Notes under the pieces: generated by a model
Told to the model about the DNA's origin: nothing
Database searches by the model: none
The model's input: only the letters and a program-made list of their open reading frames with translations
Program-made: the position numbers and the translations under genes
From: an uncultured archaeon
GTDB lineage: Archaea > Thermoproteota > Nitrososphaeria > Conexivisphaerales > CALBHZ01
NCBI GenBank assembly: GCA_937892815.1
Contig: CALBHZ010000275.1
Location: 1-15,398 of the forward strand
DNA length: 15,398 bases
Direction: 5' to 3'
Shown: piece by piece, positions 1-7,707 of the stretch
How the letters are laid out: every line of letters begins with the position of its first letter
How positions within the stretch are numbered: the first letter of the stretch is position 1

Positions 1-181
1 TAATCGAACTATTTTGTAGAACGAACAAAAAGACCCTCTTAAACGCTAGATTAATGATGCCGATCTTAGAGGTCGTTCATTCAGGCAAAAATTTACCCTA
101 TATGACCATTCTTAGTAGGTAACGTAGAACCCTTTTTACGTCTAGTGGGAACTTAAAAACTCGATCAGTCGAGGAGAACCA
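1..181. other. Intergenic, no gene seen
   Basis: No open frame or RNA gene is recognisable on either strand. A partial C-box-like string (ATGATG, 55-60) has no matching D box (CTGA), so no C/D guide RNA is called. An AT-rich ACTTAAAAAC at 151-160 could be an additional TATA element for the phosphatase gene that follows. Confidence 0.5.
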
Positions 182-190
182 TTTATAACT
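180..190 (+). promoter_or_regulatory. TATA box of the PAP2 gene
   Basis: TTTATAAC at 182-189 is centred about 28 nt upstream of the ATG at 214. This is the spacing expected for a leaderless archaeal transcript starting at the ATG. It favours ATG 214 over the in-frame TTG at 193, which lies inside the expected untranscribed gap. Inferred from spacing only. Confidence 0.5.
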
Positions 191-213
191 TTTTGAGACG
201 TTCGTTTAAGCGG

Positions 214-759
214 ATGATTACAAGTAAAGCGGAGATCGTCGAATTGGCTATATCCGTTTCGCTGTTAAGTTTAAGCGCTACACTACTCAACTTAAACGTA
301 GAAAGCGATTTAGTTAATACGATGTACTTCAAAACTATTTTCTTTCACCCTCTCTTTTCTGTAATATCCCTATTATCCGAATTTTACATATGCATAATAC
401 TTTCAATTGCATTTTTCGTTTATTACCGTGGAAGGGGAAAGGGGAGAGCTTCTCTATTCGGTTTAATCCTCGCTTTAGCCATTACCTATCTAGCTAAAGA
501 AGCGATCTCTAGGCCAAGACCTGAGCTCTTTTACTCTTCACACGACTCCTTCCCATCTGGACATTTATCCGGTATAACCTCTACCTTTAGACCTTTCATC
601 AACTCGAGACTTAAAGCCCTTCTCTTTACGTCCTTAATCATATTAGTCGGCGTAAGTAGAATAGGGCTCGGAGCTCATTATCCTTCGGACGTCCTAGCCG
701 GCTTTAGCATAGGACTTCTCTCCAGCTTATCCGTAAGGATTTTAATGCGCTTAAAATAG
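214..759 (+). CDS. PAP2-family membrane phosphatase
   Basis: Probable integral-membrane lipid or prenyl-diphosphate phosphatase of the PAP2 (phosphatidic acid phosphatase type 2) superfamily. All three phosphatase motifs are visible (numbered from the upstream TTG 193): KX6RP at 102-110, PSGH at 121-124, and SRX5HX3D at 155-166, so the catalytic histidines H124 and H162 and the charge relay D166 are present. About five hydrophobic segments surround them. In archaea such enzymes often recycle dolichyl or undecaprenyl-type diphosphate carriers or dephosphorylate isoprenoid diphosphates, but the substrate cannot be read here. ATG 214 is chosen from the TATA spacing; TTG 193 would add seven residues. 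The 3' end overlaps the convergent ABC permease gene by 9 bp. The link to the neighbouring metal operon is positional only. Confidence 0.88.
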   Translation: MITSKAEIVELAISVSLLSLSATLLNLNVESDLVNTMYFKTIFFHPLFSVISLLSEFYICIILSIAFFVYYRGRGKGRASLFGLILALAITYLAKEAISRPRPELFYSSHDSFPSGHLSGITSTFRPFINSRLKALLFTSLIILVGVSRIGLGAHYPSDVLAGFSIGLLSSLSVRILMRLK

Positions 760-1590
760 GTACTTCTTTCCCATCTTCTTCCCAACTATGATAACGATAT
801 ACGCTAAGCTCGCAATTATAGCGATAGTGCCGCTACTCGCTAAATTCCATAAGACGGACAATACCAGCCCTACATATCCGAATATTAAGGTTAAGGTCAT
901 AGTTAACGTGAGGAACGAACGCACGTCCAAGGCTAGCTCTCTCGCAATAGCCGCAGGGACCATTACCAGGGCGAATACCAGTAAGCTACCTACCGCTTTC
1001 GTCGCTAAACCTCCAGCTAAGCCCATCATTCCGAACAACAGGTAGTCGTATAAGGCCACGTTCAGTCCCATAGCGTTCGTTCCTTCAGGATCGAAGCATA
1101 TGTATATAATTTCATGGTAGAAGAATATGAGGAATAAAACGCTAATCGCTGTCATGAAGGCCAGCTCGATAAGCTCCATAGGAGATAGCAGAAGGATATC
1201 TCCCAGTAAATAGCCGTCTACCTTCGCTTGAAGCCAAGACGGTAGTAGAGATCTAAAGAAGGCGTACATCGATACGCTTATAGCTAAAGCGCCAGCTATA
1301 GCGATCCCAACTACTTCTGGTCCTGCGTGTCTGCCTGCGTAAGCTACTATTAGAGATGCAGCTACGCTGAAGAGGATGGCCATAGCGTAGGGGTTTACAT
1401 CTAAACCGGTCGCATACTCTAGAAATACCCCTAAAGCTGCCCCTCCTAGAGCGGCATGAGCCGATTCCGCTGGTAGATATGCTACCCCTCTCAGTATCGC
1501 TATTCCTCCACCTCCTAGAGCTATTAACGACAGTACGAACACGGCTACGTACGCTCTCAACATAAACGGGGATAGCAGGACGTCAAGCAT
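751..1590 (-). CDS. Metal ABC transporter permease (ZnuB/MntB-like)
   Basis: Membrane subunit of a metal-ion ABC importer of the ABC-3 family (ZnuB, MntB, TroC). The 279-residue product is almost entirely hydrophobic, consistent with 8-9 membrane helices, and the length is normal for the family. Family features seen are the AESAHAALGGAALG segment near residues 42-55 and a cytoplasmic loop FDPEGTNAMG near 166-175, which corresponds to the usual ATPase-contact loop. The start chosen is ATG 1590: AGGTGAT, matching the archaeal anti-Shine-Dalgarno, lies 4 nt upstream, and the alternative GTG at 1599 is inside that site. It overlaps the end of the ATPase gene by 8 bp, so translation is probably coupled. 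It is the last gene of the operon and converges on the PAP2 gene with a 9-bp overlap. The metal (Zn, Mn or Fe) cannot be told from the sequence. Confidence 0.92.
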   Translation of the reverse strand: MLDVLLSPFMLRAYVAVFVLSLIALGGGGIAILRGVAYLPAESAHAALGGAALGVFLEYATGLDVNPYAMAILFSVAASLIVAYAGRHAGPEVVGIAIAGALAISVSMYAFFRSLLPSWLQAKVDGYLLGDILLLSPMELIELAFMTAISVLFLIFFYHEIIYICFDPEGTNAMGLNVALYDYLLFGMMGLAGGLATKAVGSLLVFALVMVPAAIARELALDVRSFLTLTMTLTLIFGYVGLVLSVLWNLASSGTIAIIASLAYIVIIVGKKMGKKYLF

Positions 1591-2362
1591 GGTAATCACC
1601 TAGTATTACGCTAGGGCATGGCTCTCCGTGAAAGATCTTAACTGCGGGACCGTACACCTTTCTTAAAACTTCCTCGTTTTCTAGTACCTCCTTAGGCTTG
1701 CCGAAGGCCAATAACCTCTTATTTAAAACGATCAGATAATCGGATATAGCAGATACCGTATTTACGTCGTGCGTAACCATTATAATTGAAATGCCTTCTA
1801 ATTTGAGAGCATTTAAAAGGCTTACAAGTTCACATTGAACCTTGGCATCTACTCCGCTGAAAGGCTCATCTAATAGTAAAAGCCTCGGATGTCTCACGAT
1901 AGCTCTAGCTATTAAAACCCTCTGTTGCTGACCTCCGGATAATTCGTGAAATGGCTTCTTCTTGAGATTAAGCAGGCCTACCTTATCTAAGGCCCATTCT
2001 ACCCTTTTCCAGTCATCTTTCGCGTGTATTCTGGGGAAGGATCTAGATAGCATTATCCCCATCATCACTATCTGTTCAACGTTAATTGGAACCGGAGAGT
2101 ATATCTTCTCTATCTGTGGAACGTATCCAATGATTTCCCTTATTTCAACGGGCCTCTTATAGGGATCTATACCAAATACGCTTACTTCCCCCTTCTCCTT
2201 TGGAACCATCCCTAGTAAGCTCTTAAGCAACGTCGTCTTTCCAGCCCCGTTAGGCCCTATAACGGTAGTGAAAAACGGAGGTCTTAGCTCAAAGGACACA
2301 TCCTCTAAAGCAACGACGTCCTTGAACTTCACGGTTAAATCCTTAACCATTATGTCCTTCAT
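1583..2362 (-). CDS. Metal ABC transporter ATP-binding protein (ZnuC-like)
   Basis: Cytoplasmic ATPase that powers the metal importer encoded on both sides of it. All nucleotide-binding motifs are intact: Walker A GPNGAGKTT at 36-44, Q-loop Gln83, signature LSGGQ at 141-145, Walker B LLLLDEP at 161-167 with catalytic Glu166, D-loop SGVDAK, and switch His199. The 259-residue length is normal for the ZnuC/MntA class. The C-terminal tail HGEPCP resembles the HxxHH-type or Cys/His-containing tails of some metal ABC ATPases, but this is only suggestive. ATG 2362 is supported by AGGTGA 7 nt upstream. That site contains the TGA stop of the dtxR-like gene, so the two genes are 7 bp apart and probably translationally coupled. 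Confidence 0.95.
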   Translation of the reverse strand: MKDIMVKDLTVKFKDVVALEDVSFELRPPFFTTVIGPNGAGKTTLLKSLLGMVPKEKGEVSVFGIDPYKRPVEIREIIGYVPQIEKIYSPVPINVEQIVMMGIMLSRSFPRIHAKDDWKRVEWALDKVGLLNLKKKPFHELSGGQQQRVLIARAIVRHPRLLLLDEPFSGVDAKVQCELVSLLNALKLEGISIIMVTHDVNTVSAISDYLIVLNKRLLAFGKPKEVLENEEVLRKVYGPAVKIFHGEPCPSVILGDYHA

Positions 2363-2369
2363 TTTTCCT

Positions 2370-2789
2370 TCACCTATGGTTATGTGGAATTTTGTAGCCG
2401 TGAGGACAGTATTTAGGCTTATTTTGCATCTTGCAAATGGATTCCGCGACCTCTCTGGAAATTAGGTAATCTAGTTTAGATGCCTCCTTGCAGGCTACGT
2501 TCAGCGATAACCCTAAACATTCGCAGAAGAAGTTTTCCATCACTCTATGTACGTGTACAAGCTCCTTCGCTACCCTCACACCTTTATCGGTTAAGGTTAT
2601 AGGTCCCCATGCCTTCCTGCTTATAAGCCCCTTCTTCTCAAGCCTCCTCAACACATCTATTGAGGAAGGAGGCTTTACATCGAAGTGTTTAGCTAGTGTA
2701 TAGCTAGTAACTTCTCCTCCCTCCTCAAATATTATCACATATATTTTCTTAAGGTATTTTGCCTCTACCTCGTTTAGCTTCTCGTTCAT
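2370..2789 (-). CDS. DtxR/MntR-family metal-dependent transcriptional repressor
   Basis: Metal-sensing repressor inside the metal importer operon, most likely its autoregulator. Residues 1-65 form a winged helix with the family's recognition-helix pattern (KPPSSIDVLRRLEKKGLI, about 39-56). Residues 70-135 match the dimerisation and metal-binding domain, ending in the typical CPHG motif (128-131). Length (139 aa) fits the short, SH3-less MntR/archaeal type. Against DtxR, the ancillary-site pair H81/E85 is kept, but the residues aligning with His98, Cys102, Glu105 and His106 are Cys100, Ser104, Asp107 and Tyr108. Extra cysteines at 89, 91, 119 and 128 suggest an altered metal preference. The alignment was made by eye. 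The ATG overlaps the TGA of the binding-protein gene by 4 bp (ATGA). The probable operator is at 3808-3824. Confidence 0.88.
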   Translation of the reverse strand: MNEKLNEVEAKYLKKIYVIIFEEGGEVTSYTLAKHFDVKPPSSIDVLRRLEKKGLISRKAWGPITLTDKGVRVAKELVHVHRVMENFFCECLGLSLNVACKEASKLDYLISREVAESICKMQNKPKYCPHGYKIPHNHR

Positions 2790-3805
2790 CTTTCACTCAA
2801 CCTCTTATGGAGGAAGGCTATTATTATAAGCTCGGCTCCTGCAAATATAGCCAATAAAACGGCGAGATAGAACAAAAAGCCCTCTTCTACAACGTTAACG
2901 TTTTCCGTCCTCAAAGACGTAATAGATCCTAGATTATACGACATCAAGGAGATGTAATCGTATACTCCTCCTACGCTAAATACCCTAACGTCGTAAATGG
3001 GAGCCCCGGTCTCGTACGATAAAGCTTCTATCTGGCTTGATAACTGGGGAAAGCTTTCAGCAATTTCAGATCGCAAAATAGCGATAAAAGTTCCATTTAA
3101 TAGACCACTCCTCGCAACTTCTAAAGTCTTAGGAGATAAACCGCCTTCTCTCATTAAAATCAACCCCGTTTTCAACCCTAAGGATTCGGCAACGTATTGT
3201 TCAGCGTAGAAGCCTGCTACCACCCTTTTACCTACAAGCCCCTTCTCCTTCACCTCCTTCAAGGCCTCTTCGAAGAATAGATCTACGTTATTCATAAATT
3301 CCTCAGCCCTTTCAAGATATAGTTCTCTATTTAGAGGATCTATTTTTGAAAGTCTAATCGCAACCTCATACGCTATCTTCTTGCAGTTCTCTGGAAGGAG
3401 CCAGAAGGCATGGACGTTAGGCTCGTTAACCGAAGGGGTTCTAAGAAGCTTTAGGCCTAAGTCGTGCAACAGATCCAGCGATATTTCGCTAACCTCTACT
3501 CCTTTCTCTCTAGCTACTATCTCCGCTAACTCCACTTCCCACGGTATGTGGCCTGTATGCACTATTAAATCGGCCTTCAAGGCCTTTTCAACGACATCGG
3601 GTTTAAGCGTATAGCGATGGGCTTCTACGCCAGATGGCAAGAGAACGACGACGTCAGCTCTTTCCCCCGCTATCGGCCTTACTAAGGGAAGGATGCCGGA
3701 TATGGAGACGGCTACGATAGGTTTATCGTACGCTATCGCATTTGATAAGCTAAGGAAGGCGATTGACAAAGCTAAGGGTAACATAGCCATAACTTTAATC
3801 CTCAT
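2786..3805 (-). CDS. Metal ABC transporter substrate-binding protein (ZnuA/TroA-like), C-terminally anchored
   Basis: Extracytoplasmic metal-binding receptor of the importer (cluster A-I, ZnuA/TroA fold). A signal peptide-like hydrophobic stretch covers residues 7-25. Conserved elements are HRYTLKPD at 63-70 (first ligand His63), NVHAFW at 130-135 (second ligand His132), LSPKTLE near 223-229 and VYDYISLMSYN near 281-291. The third histidine, normally in an HDAFxYF motif, is absent: the matching stretch VVAGFYAEQY (195-204) carries no His. The C-terminus has an extra hydrophobic helix (about 310-332) followed by the basic tail HKRLSER, so the receptor is probably anchored in the membrane at its C-terminus instead of through a lipobox cysteine, which is not present. 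It is the first gene of the operon. The ATG lies 2 bp from the operator-like palindrome and about 30 nt from a TATA box. Confidence 0.88.
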   Translation of the reverse strand: MRIKVMAMLPLALSIAFLSLSNAIAYDKPIVAVSISGILPLVRPIAGERADVVVLLPSGVEAHRYTLKPDVVEKALKADLIVHTGHIPWEVELAEIVAREKGVEVSEISLDLLHDLGLKLLRTPSVNEPNVHAFWLLPENCKKIAYEVAIRLSKIDPLNRELYLERAEEFMNNVDLFFEEALKEVKEKGLVGKRVVAGFYAEQYVAESLGLKTGLILMREGGLSPKTLEVARSGLLNGTFIAILRSEIAESFPQLSSQIEALSYETGAPIYDVRVFSVGGVYDYISLMSYNLGSITSLRTENVNVVEEGFLFYLAVLLAIFAGAELIIIAFLHKRLSER

Positions 3806-3845
3806 TTGTTAGGGTAATCCTAACTTTTCTCTAATTTAAATCTTT
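3806..3845 (-). promoter_or_regulatory. Promoter and DtxR-like operator of the metal operon
   Basis: GTTAGGGTAATCCTAAC (3808-3824) is a perfect inverted repeat with 6-bp arms and a 5-bp centre. Its TTAGG/CCTAA half-sites match the known DtxR/IdeR box type. A TATA-like ATTTAAATTA (about 3833-3842 on the minus strand), preceded by purine-rich CAAAAG as a BRE, places the transcription start at about 3806-3812, so a bound repressor would cover it. The operon's second gene encodes a DtxR-family protein, which makes autoregulation the simplest reading. Confidence 0.7.
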
Positions 3846-3865
3846 TGAAGAATGAATAGCCTCTA

Positions 3866-3881
3866 GGAAAACTTATTAAAT
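3866..3881 (+). promoter_or_regulatory. Promoter of cdc48
   Basis: TTATTAAATTT (about 3873-3883) preceded by GGAAAAC as a BRE-like element is centred about 30 nt upstream of ATG 3906. No Shine-Dalgarno sequence lies before the ATG, so the transcript is probably leaderless. The promoter diverges from that of the metal operon about 30 bp away, so regulators at one could affect the other. Confidence 0.55.
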
Positions 3882-3905
3882 TTCTCACGCATTATCTGTA
3901 GTAAC

Positions 3906-6080
3906 ATGGCGCAATACGTTACCCTTAAAGTAGCAGAGGCCTATCCTCAAGATGCCGGAAGAGGCGTAGTTAGGATAGACCCTAAGATAGCTCAAGAGCT
4001 CGGCTTAACGTCTGGAGATGTCGTTGAGATCGTAGGTAGAAAGAAGACATATGCGATATATTGGATAGGTAGACCCGAAGATTACGGTAGGGGAATTATA
4101 AGGATGGACGGCTACATAAGGAACAACGCCGGCGTCGCTATAGACGATAAGGTACAGGTAAGGAAGGTACAGGTAAAGCAAGCTCAAAAGGTCACGTTAG
4201 CTCCAACCGAACCCTTGAGGATAGTTGGAGCTGAGGAATACCTCTTAAGCATTTTAGAGGGTAGGGTCCTAACTAGAGGTGATACGGTAACTATAAACGT
4301 AATGGGAAATAAAATAGACCTCATAGTTACCGGAATCAATCCTCCAGCCGATGCAGTTATCATTACTCCTTCAACTCAAATAGTCATAAGCGAGGAAGTA
4401 GCGAAGGCCGTTCCAAAGGGAATACCTAGGGTTACCTACGAGGATATCGGAGGGTTGAAGGAAGCTATACAGAAGATTAGAGAGATGGTAGAGCTCCCCC
4501 TGAGACATCCAGAGCTATTCGAAAGATTGGGTGTAGAGGCGCCAAAGGGAGTGTTGCTATATGGCCCGCCCGGTACCGGCAAAACGCTCTTAGCTAAAGC
4601 GGTAGCTAACGAAACGAACGCTAACTTCTATAGCATAAGCGGGCCCGAGATAATGAGCAAGTTCTACGGGGAAAGCGAGGCTAGGCTTAGGGAGATATTC
4701 AAGGAAGCTGAGGAAAACGCTCCAAGCATAATCTTCATAGACGAGATAGACGCGATCGCTCCTAAGAGGGAAGAGGTAACCGGGGAGGTGGAGAGGAGGG
4801 TAGTAAGCCAGCTACTGTCCTTAATGGATGGCCTTGAAGCTAGAGGAAAGGTGATAGTAATAGCTGCGACGAACAGGCCTAACGCTTTAGATCCCGCTTT
4901 GAGGAGGCCCGGTAGGTTCGATAGGGAGATAGAGATAAAGGTTCCAGATAGAAAGGGAAGGCTCGAAATTCTACAGATACATACTAGGCACATGCCTTTA
5001 GCCGAGGACGTAGATCTGAATAAGATAGCGTCGGTAACTCACGGCTACGTAGGAGCGGATCTAGAGTACTTATGTAAGGAAGCAGCTATGAAGGCCTTAA
5101 GGAGGGTTCTACCGGAGATCAAGCTAGAGGAGGAGAAGATACCTCCGGAGATATTAAACAAGCTACAGGTTACGATGAAGGACTTCGAGGAAGCCCTTAA
5201 GGAGATAACTCCTTCCGCTATGAGGGAGGTATACCTTGAGACACCTGAGGTCAGGTGGGAAGACATCGGAGGGCTGGAGCAGGTGAAGAAGGAGCTGAGA
5301 GAGGCCGTAGAATGGCCTTTGAAGTTCCCGGAGGTTTACAAAAGGCTTGGCTATAGCATACCTAAAGGCATACTGCTTTACGGCCCATCCGGTACCGGCA
5401 AAACGCTCTTAGCTAAAGCGGTAGCTAACGAAAGCGAGGCTAACTTCATAAGCGTGAGGGGACCTGAGCTATTGAGCAAATGGGTTGGAGAGTCCGAAAG
5501 AGCGGTAAGAGAGGTATTCAGGAAGGCTAGACAGGCTTCTCCATGTATAATCTTCTTCGATGAAATAGACGCCTTAGCTCCGGTAAGAGGGTTGAGCGGA
5601 GATAGCAGGGTAACTGAAAGGGTGGTGTGCCAGCTATTAACCGAGCTAGATGGAATTCAGCCGCTATCTGGAGTAGTGGTCTTAGCGGCGACCAATAGGA
5701 TAGATATGGTAGATCCCGCCTTGCTCAGAGCCGGCAGGTTCGATAAGCTAATTTACGTACCTCTTCCAGATAAGCCGGCTAGGCTCGAGATATTTAAGAT
5801 ACATATCAAGGGAAAGCCCTTAGCTAAGGACGTAGATCTAAATAAGCTGGTAGATCAAACCGAAGGGTTTAGCGGAGCGGACATAGCGGCCGTAGTCAAT
5901 ACGGCTTTATCTCTAGTTCTCCAAGAGTTCATAGGGAAGTACCCAACTCCAGAGCTAGCTAAGAAGCACTTAGATGAAGCCGTTATAACTATGAGGCATA
6001 TGGAGGAAGCCATAAAGAGGGTTAGGAGCTCGAGGGAAGGCAAGCTACTGGAGAAGCCTCCCGTACCGTACTATAGATAA
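3906..6080 (+). CDS. cdc48: Cdc48/VCP (VAT-type) double AAA+ ATPase
   Basis: Hexameric unfoldase of archaeal protein quality control. Domains in order: double-psi barrel and N-terminal Cdc48 domain (about 3-165), AAA domain D1 (about 175-420), AAA domain D2 (about 448-700). D1 has Walker A GPPGTGKT 220-227, Walker B IIFIDE 275-280, sensor Asn323, arginine fingers R334/R337 and pore loop KFYGESE 252-258. D2 has GPSGTGKT 493-500 (Ser where Pro is usual), IIFFDE 548-553, fingers R608/R611 and pore loop KWVGESE 525-531. Both pore loops are aromatic. The protein ends PVPYYR: a penultimate Tyr preceded by Tyr resembles the HbYX motif used to dock on the 20S proteasome. The 724-residue length is typical. 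D1 and D2 share an exact 45-bp stretch of DNA (see repeat). The gene is transcribed alone or with lysK, which begins 34 bp downstream. Confidence 0.97.
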   Translation: MAQYVTLKVAEAYPQDAGRGVVRIDPKIAQELGLTSGDVVEIVGRKKTYAIYWIGRPEDYGRGIIRMDGYIRNNAGVAIDDKVQVRKVQVKQAQKVTLAPTEPLRIVGAEEYLLSILEGRVLTRGDTVTINVMGNKIDLIVTGINPPADAVIITPSTQIVISEEVAKAVPKGIPRVTYEDIGGLKEAIQKIREMVELPLRHPELFERLGVEAPKGVLLYGPPGTGKTLLAKAVANETNANFYSISGPEIMSKFYGESEARLREIFKEAEENAPSIIFIDEIDAIAPKREEVTGEVERRVVSQLLSLMDGLEARGKVIVIAATNRPNALDPALRRPGRFDREIEIKVPDRKGRLEILQIHTRHMPLAEDVDLNKIASVTHGYVGADLEYLCKEAAMKALRRVLPEIKLEEEKIPPEILNKLQVTMKDFEEALKEITPSAMREVYLETPEVRWEDIGGLEQVKKELREAVEWPLKFPEVYKRLGYSIPKGILLYGPSGTGKTLLAKAVANESEANFISVRGPELLSKWVGESERAVREVFRKARQASPCIIFFDEIDALAPVRGLSGDSRVTERVVCQLLTELDGIQPLSGVVVLAATNRIDMVDPALLRAGRFDKLIYVPLPDKPARLEIFKIHIKGKPLAKDVDLNKLVDQTEGFSGADIAAVVNTALSLVLQEFIGKYPTPELAKKHLDEAVITMRHMEEAIKRVRSSREGKLLEKPPVPYYR
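4570..4614 (+). repeat. 45-bp exact repeat, copy in D1 of cdc48
   Basis: This segment encodes the Walker A region [15 protein letters not shown]. It is identical base for base to 5389-5433, which encodes the same residues in D2, 819 bp (273 codons) downstream in the same frame. Just outside, the two copies diverge (two mismatches immediately 5', then GGCCC shared). Confidence 0.9.
5389..5433 (+). repeat. 45-bp exact repeat, copy in D2 of cdc48
   Basis: Second copy of the repeat at 4570-4614. Third-position identity across all 15 codons, while flanking sequence has drifted, points to recent gene conversion between the ATPase halves or to unusually strong codon constraint. Confidence 0.9.
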
Positions 6081-6090
6081 CTTAATTTAC
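6081..6090 (+). promoter_or_regulatory. TATA-like box of lysK
   Basis: CTTAATTTAC directly after the cdc48 stop codon is centred about 29 nt before the TTG start of the LysRS gene, and no Shine-Dalgarno site is present. This suggests an independent leaderless transcript even though cdc48 is close upstream. Confidence 0.45.
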
Positions 6091-6114
6091 CTCAATTTTC
6101 AATTCCGTTACGCT

Positions 6115-7707
6115 TTGCAAGAAGTTATAGGTAGAGGGACTTGGATAGATAAGGTCGCTTACGAAGTAATTAAAAGGGAGAAGAGCCTAGGTAGGAGCCT
6201 ATCTCTTTTAAGGGTTGAAAGCGGGTTAGGAGCTTCTGGAATCCCCCACGTAGGAAGCTTATCCGATGCCTTAAGAGCTTACGCTATAAAGCTGGCTTTA
6301 GAAGATCAAGGGTACAAAAGCGAGCTAATAGCCTTCTCAGACGACATGGATGGATTGAGAAAGGTACCTGCAGGCTTGCCTAAGGATCTAGAGAGGTACA
6401 TAGCCCATCCGGTATCGAGGATACCCGATCCTTTCTCATGTCACTCAAGTTATGGAGAACATATGGGAAGCTTACTTAGAGATGCGTTAGATAAGCTTAA
6501 GGTGGAGTACAGATTTCAAAGCGGCGCAGATGCGTACAAGAAGGGTTTAACGTTAGAGCAGTCTAGGAAGATTTTATCGAGGCATATCGAAATAGGGGAG
6601 AAGATAGCCGAGCTTACGGGACAGGAGAAGTACATCCAAGTCCTCCCCTATTTCGCGATATGTCCGAAGTGCGGTAGGATATACACGACCAAGGCCTTAT
6701 CTTACGATGTAAAAACCGATAGCGTCCACTTCGTATGTGAGGGAACGGAAATTAGAGGTAAATGGGTAGAGGGATGCGGATATGAGGGAGATGTAAAGCT
6801 AAAGGAGGGAGAGGGAAAGCTAAGCTGGAAGGTTGAGTTTGCGAGCAGATGGGCGGCTTTAGATATAAGGTTTGAAGCGTACGGTAAAGATATAGCCGAT
6901 TCGGTAAAGGTAAACGATTGGGTATCTGAAAACGTACTGAACTACCCTCCTCCCTATCACGTCAAATACGAAATGTTCCTAGATAAAAGCGGAAGGAAGA
7001 TATCTAAATCGGCTGGAAACGTCTTTACGCCTCAGCTATGGTTTAGGTACGGTACGAAGGAAAGCTTAGTTCTACTCATGTATAAAAGGATCGTTGGAAC
7101 TAGAGCTCTATCCGTTGAAGATATACCTAAGTACATGGATGAATACGATTGGCTAGAGGATATATATTTTGGAAGAGTTAAGGTTGAGAAAAGCAAGGAA
7201 ATTAAGCTCAGAGGCCTATACGAATACGTACACTTCCTAAAACCTCCTAAGAAACCCAAGCCTCACGTTCCCTACAGGCTTTTAGCGGAGCTCGCCTACG
7301 CCGCTCCTGAGGAAAACGTAGTGGATTTCGTATTAAAGAGGTTGAAGAAGTATGGGATGATAGGGGAAGATGTGGAGGGGTTAGAGGAGAAGATCCTGCT
7401 TGCTAGAAATTGGGCTTTAGAGGTAATGGCTAAGCCTAAGCCCGTATCCCTTTCCGAGGCGGAGAGAAGGGCTATTATGGATTTAATCGAGGTCTTGAGG
7501 AGGACCAACGACCCATCTATTATCCAAAATTCCATATTTGAAGTAGCGAGGAAAAACGGCATAAAGCCTCCCGATTTCTTCAAAACCCTCTACCTGATAT
7601 TCTTGGGCTTAGATAGAGGGCCTAGGCTCGGACCTTACATAGCTGATATAGGGGTTGAAAGAGCTATCGACATACTCTCTTCATCCGTAGAGGAAGTTCC
7701 TAAGTAG
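6115..7707 (+). CDS. lysK: Lysyl-tRNA synthetase, class I
   Basis: Charges tRNA-Lys with lysine in the cytoplasm, using the class I (Rossmann) enzyme found in many archaea in place of the class II LysRS. The HIGH-type motif is GIPHVG at 42-47 and the KMSKS-type motif is KISKSAGN at 295-302. A zinc-knuckle insertion is visible with CPKCG (C183, C186), C208 and C221. The C-terminal third (about 350-530) is the alpha-helical anticodon-binding cage. The 530-residue length is normal. The start is TTG 6115, since no ATG or GTG lies between the cdc48 stop and the conserved WIDKVA segment and the TATA spacing agrees. The last 27 bp overlap the convergent amidotransferase-like gene. Confidence 0.96.
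   Translation: MQEVIGRGTWIDKVAYEVIKREKSLGRSLSLLRVESGLGASGIPHVGSLSDALRAYAIKLALEDQGYKSELIAFSDDMDGLRKVPAGLPKDLERYIAHPVSRIPDPFSCHSSYGEHMGSLLRDALDKLKVEYRFQSGADAYKKGLTLEQSRKILSRHIEIGEKIAELTGQEKYIQVLPYFAICPKCGRIYTTKALSYDVKTDSVHFVCEGTEIRGKWVEGCGYEGDVKLKEGEGKLSWKVEFASRWAALDIRFEAYGKDIADSVKVNDWVSENVLNYPPPYHVKYEMFLDKSGRKISKSAGNVFTPQLWFRYGTKESLVLLMYKRIVGTRALSVEDIPKYMDEYDWLEDIYFGRVKVEKSKEIKLRGLYEYVHFLKPPKKPKPHVPYRLLAELAYAAPEENVVDFVLKRLKKYGMIGEDVEGLEEKILLARNWALEVMAKPKPVSLSEAERRAIMDLIEVLRRTNDPSIIQNSIFEVARKNGIKPPDFFKTLYLIFLGLDRGPRLGPYIADIGVERAIDILSSSVEEVPK

Noticed and set aside
55..98. C/D-box guide RNA suggested by ATGATG
   Set aside because: No D or D' box (CTGA) or C' box at suitable spacing on this strand.
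788..1045. Plus-strand open frame opposite the metal permease
   Set aside because: It is the antisense shadow of a well-supported membrane protein gene, and its translation shows no family features.
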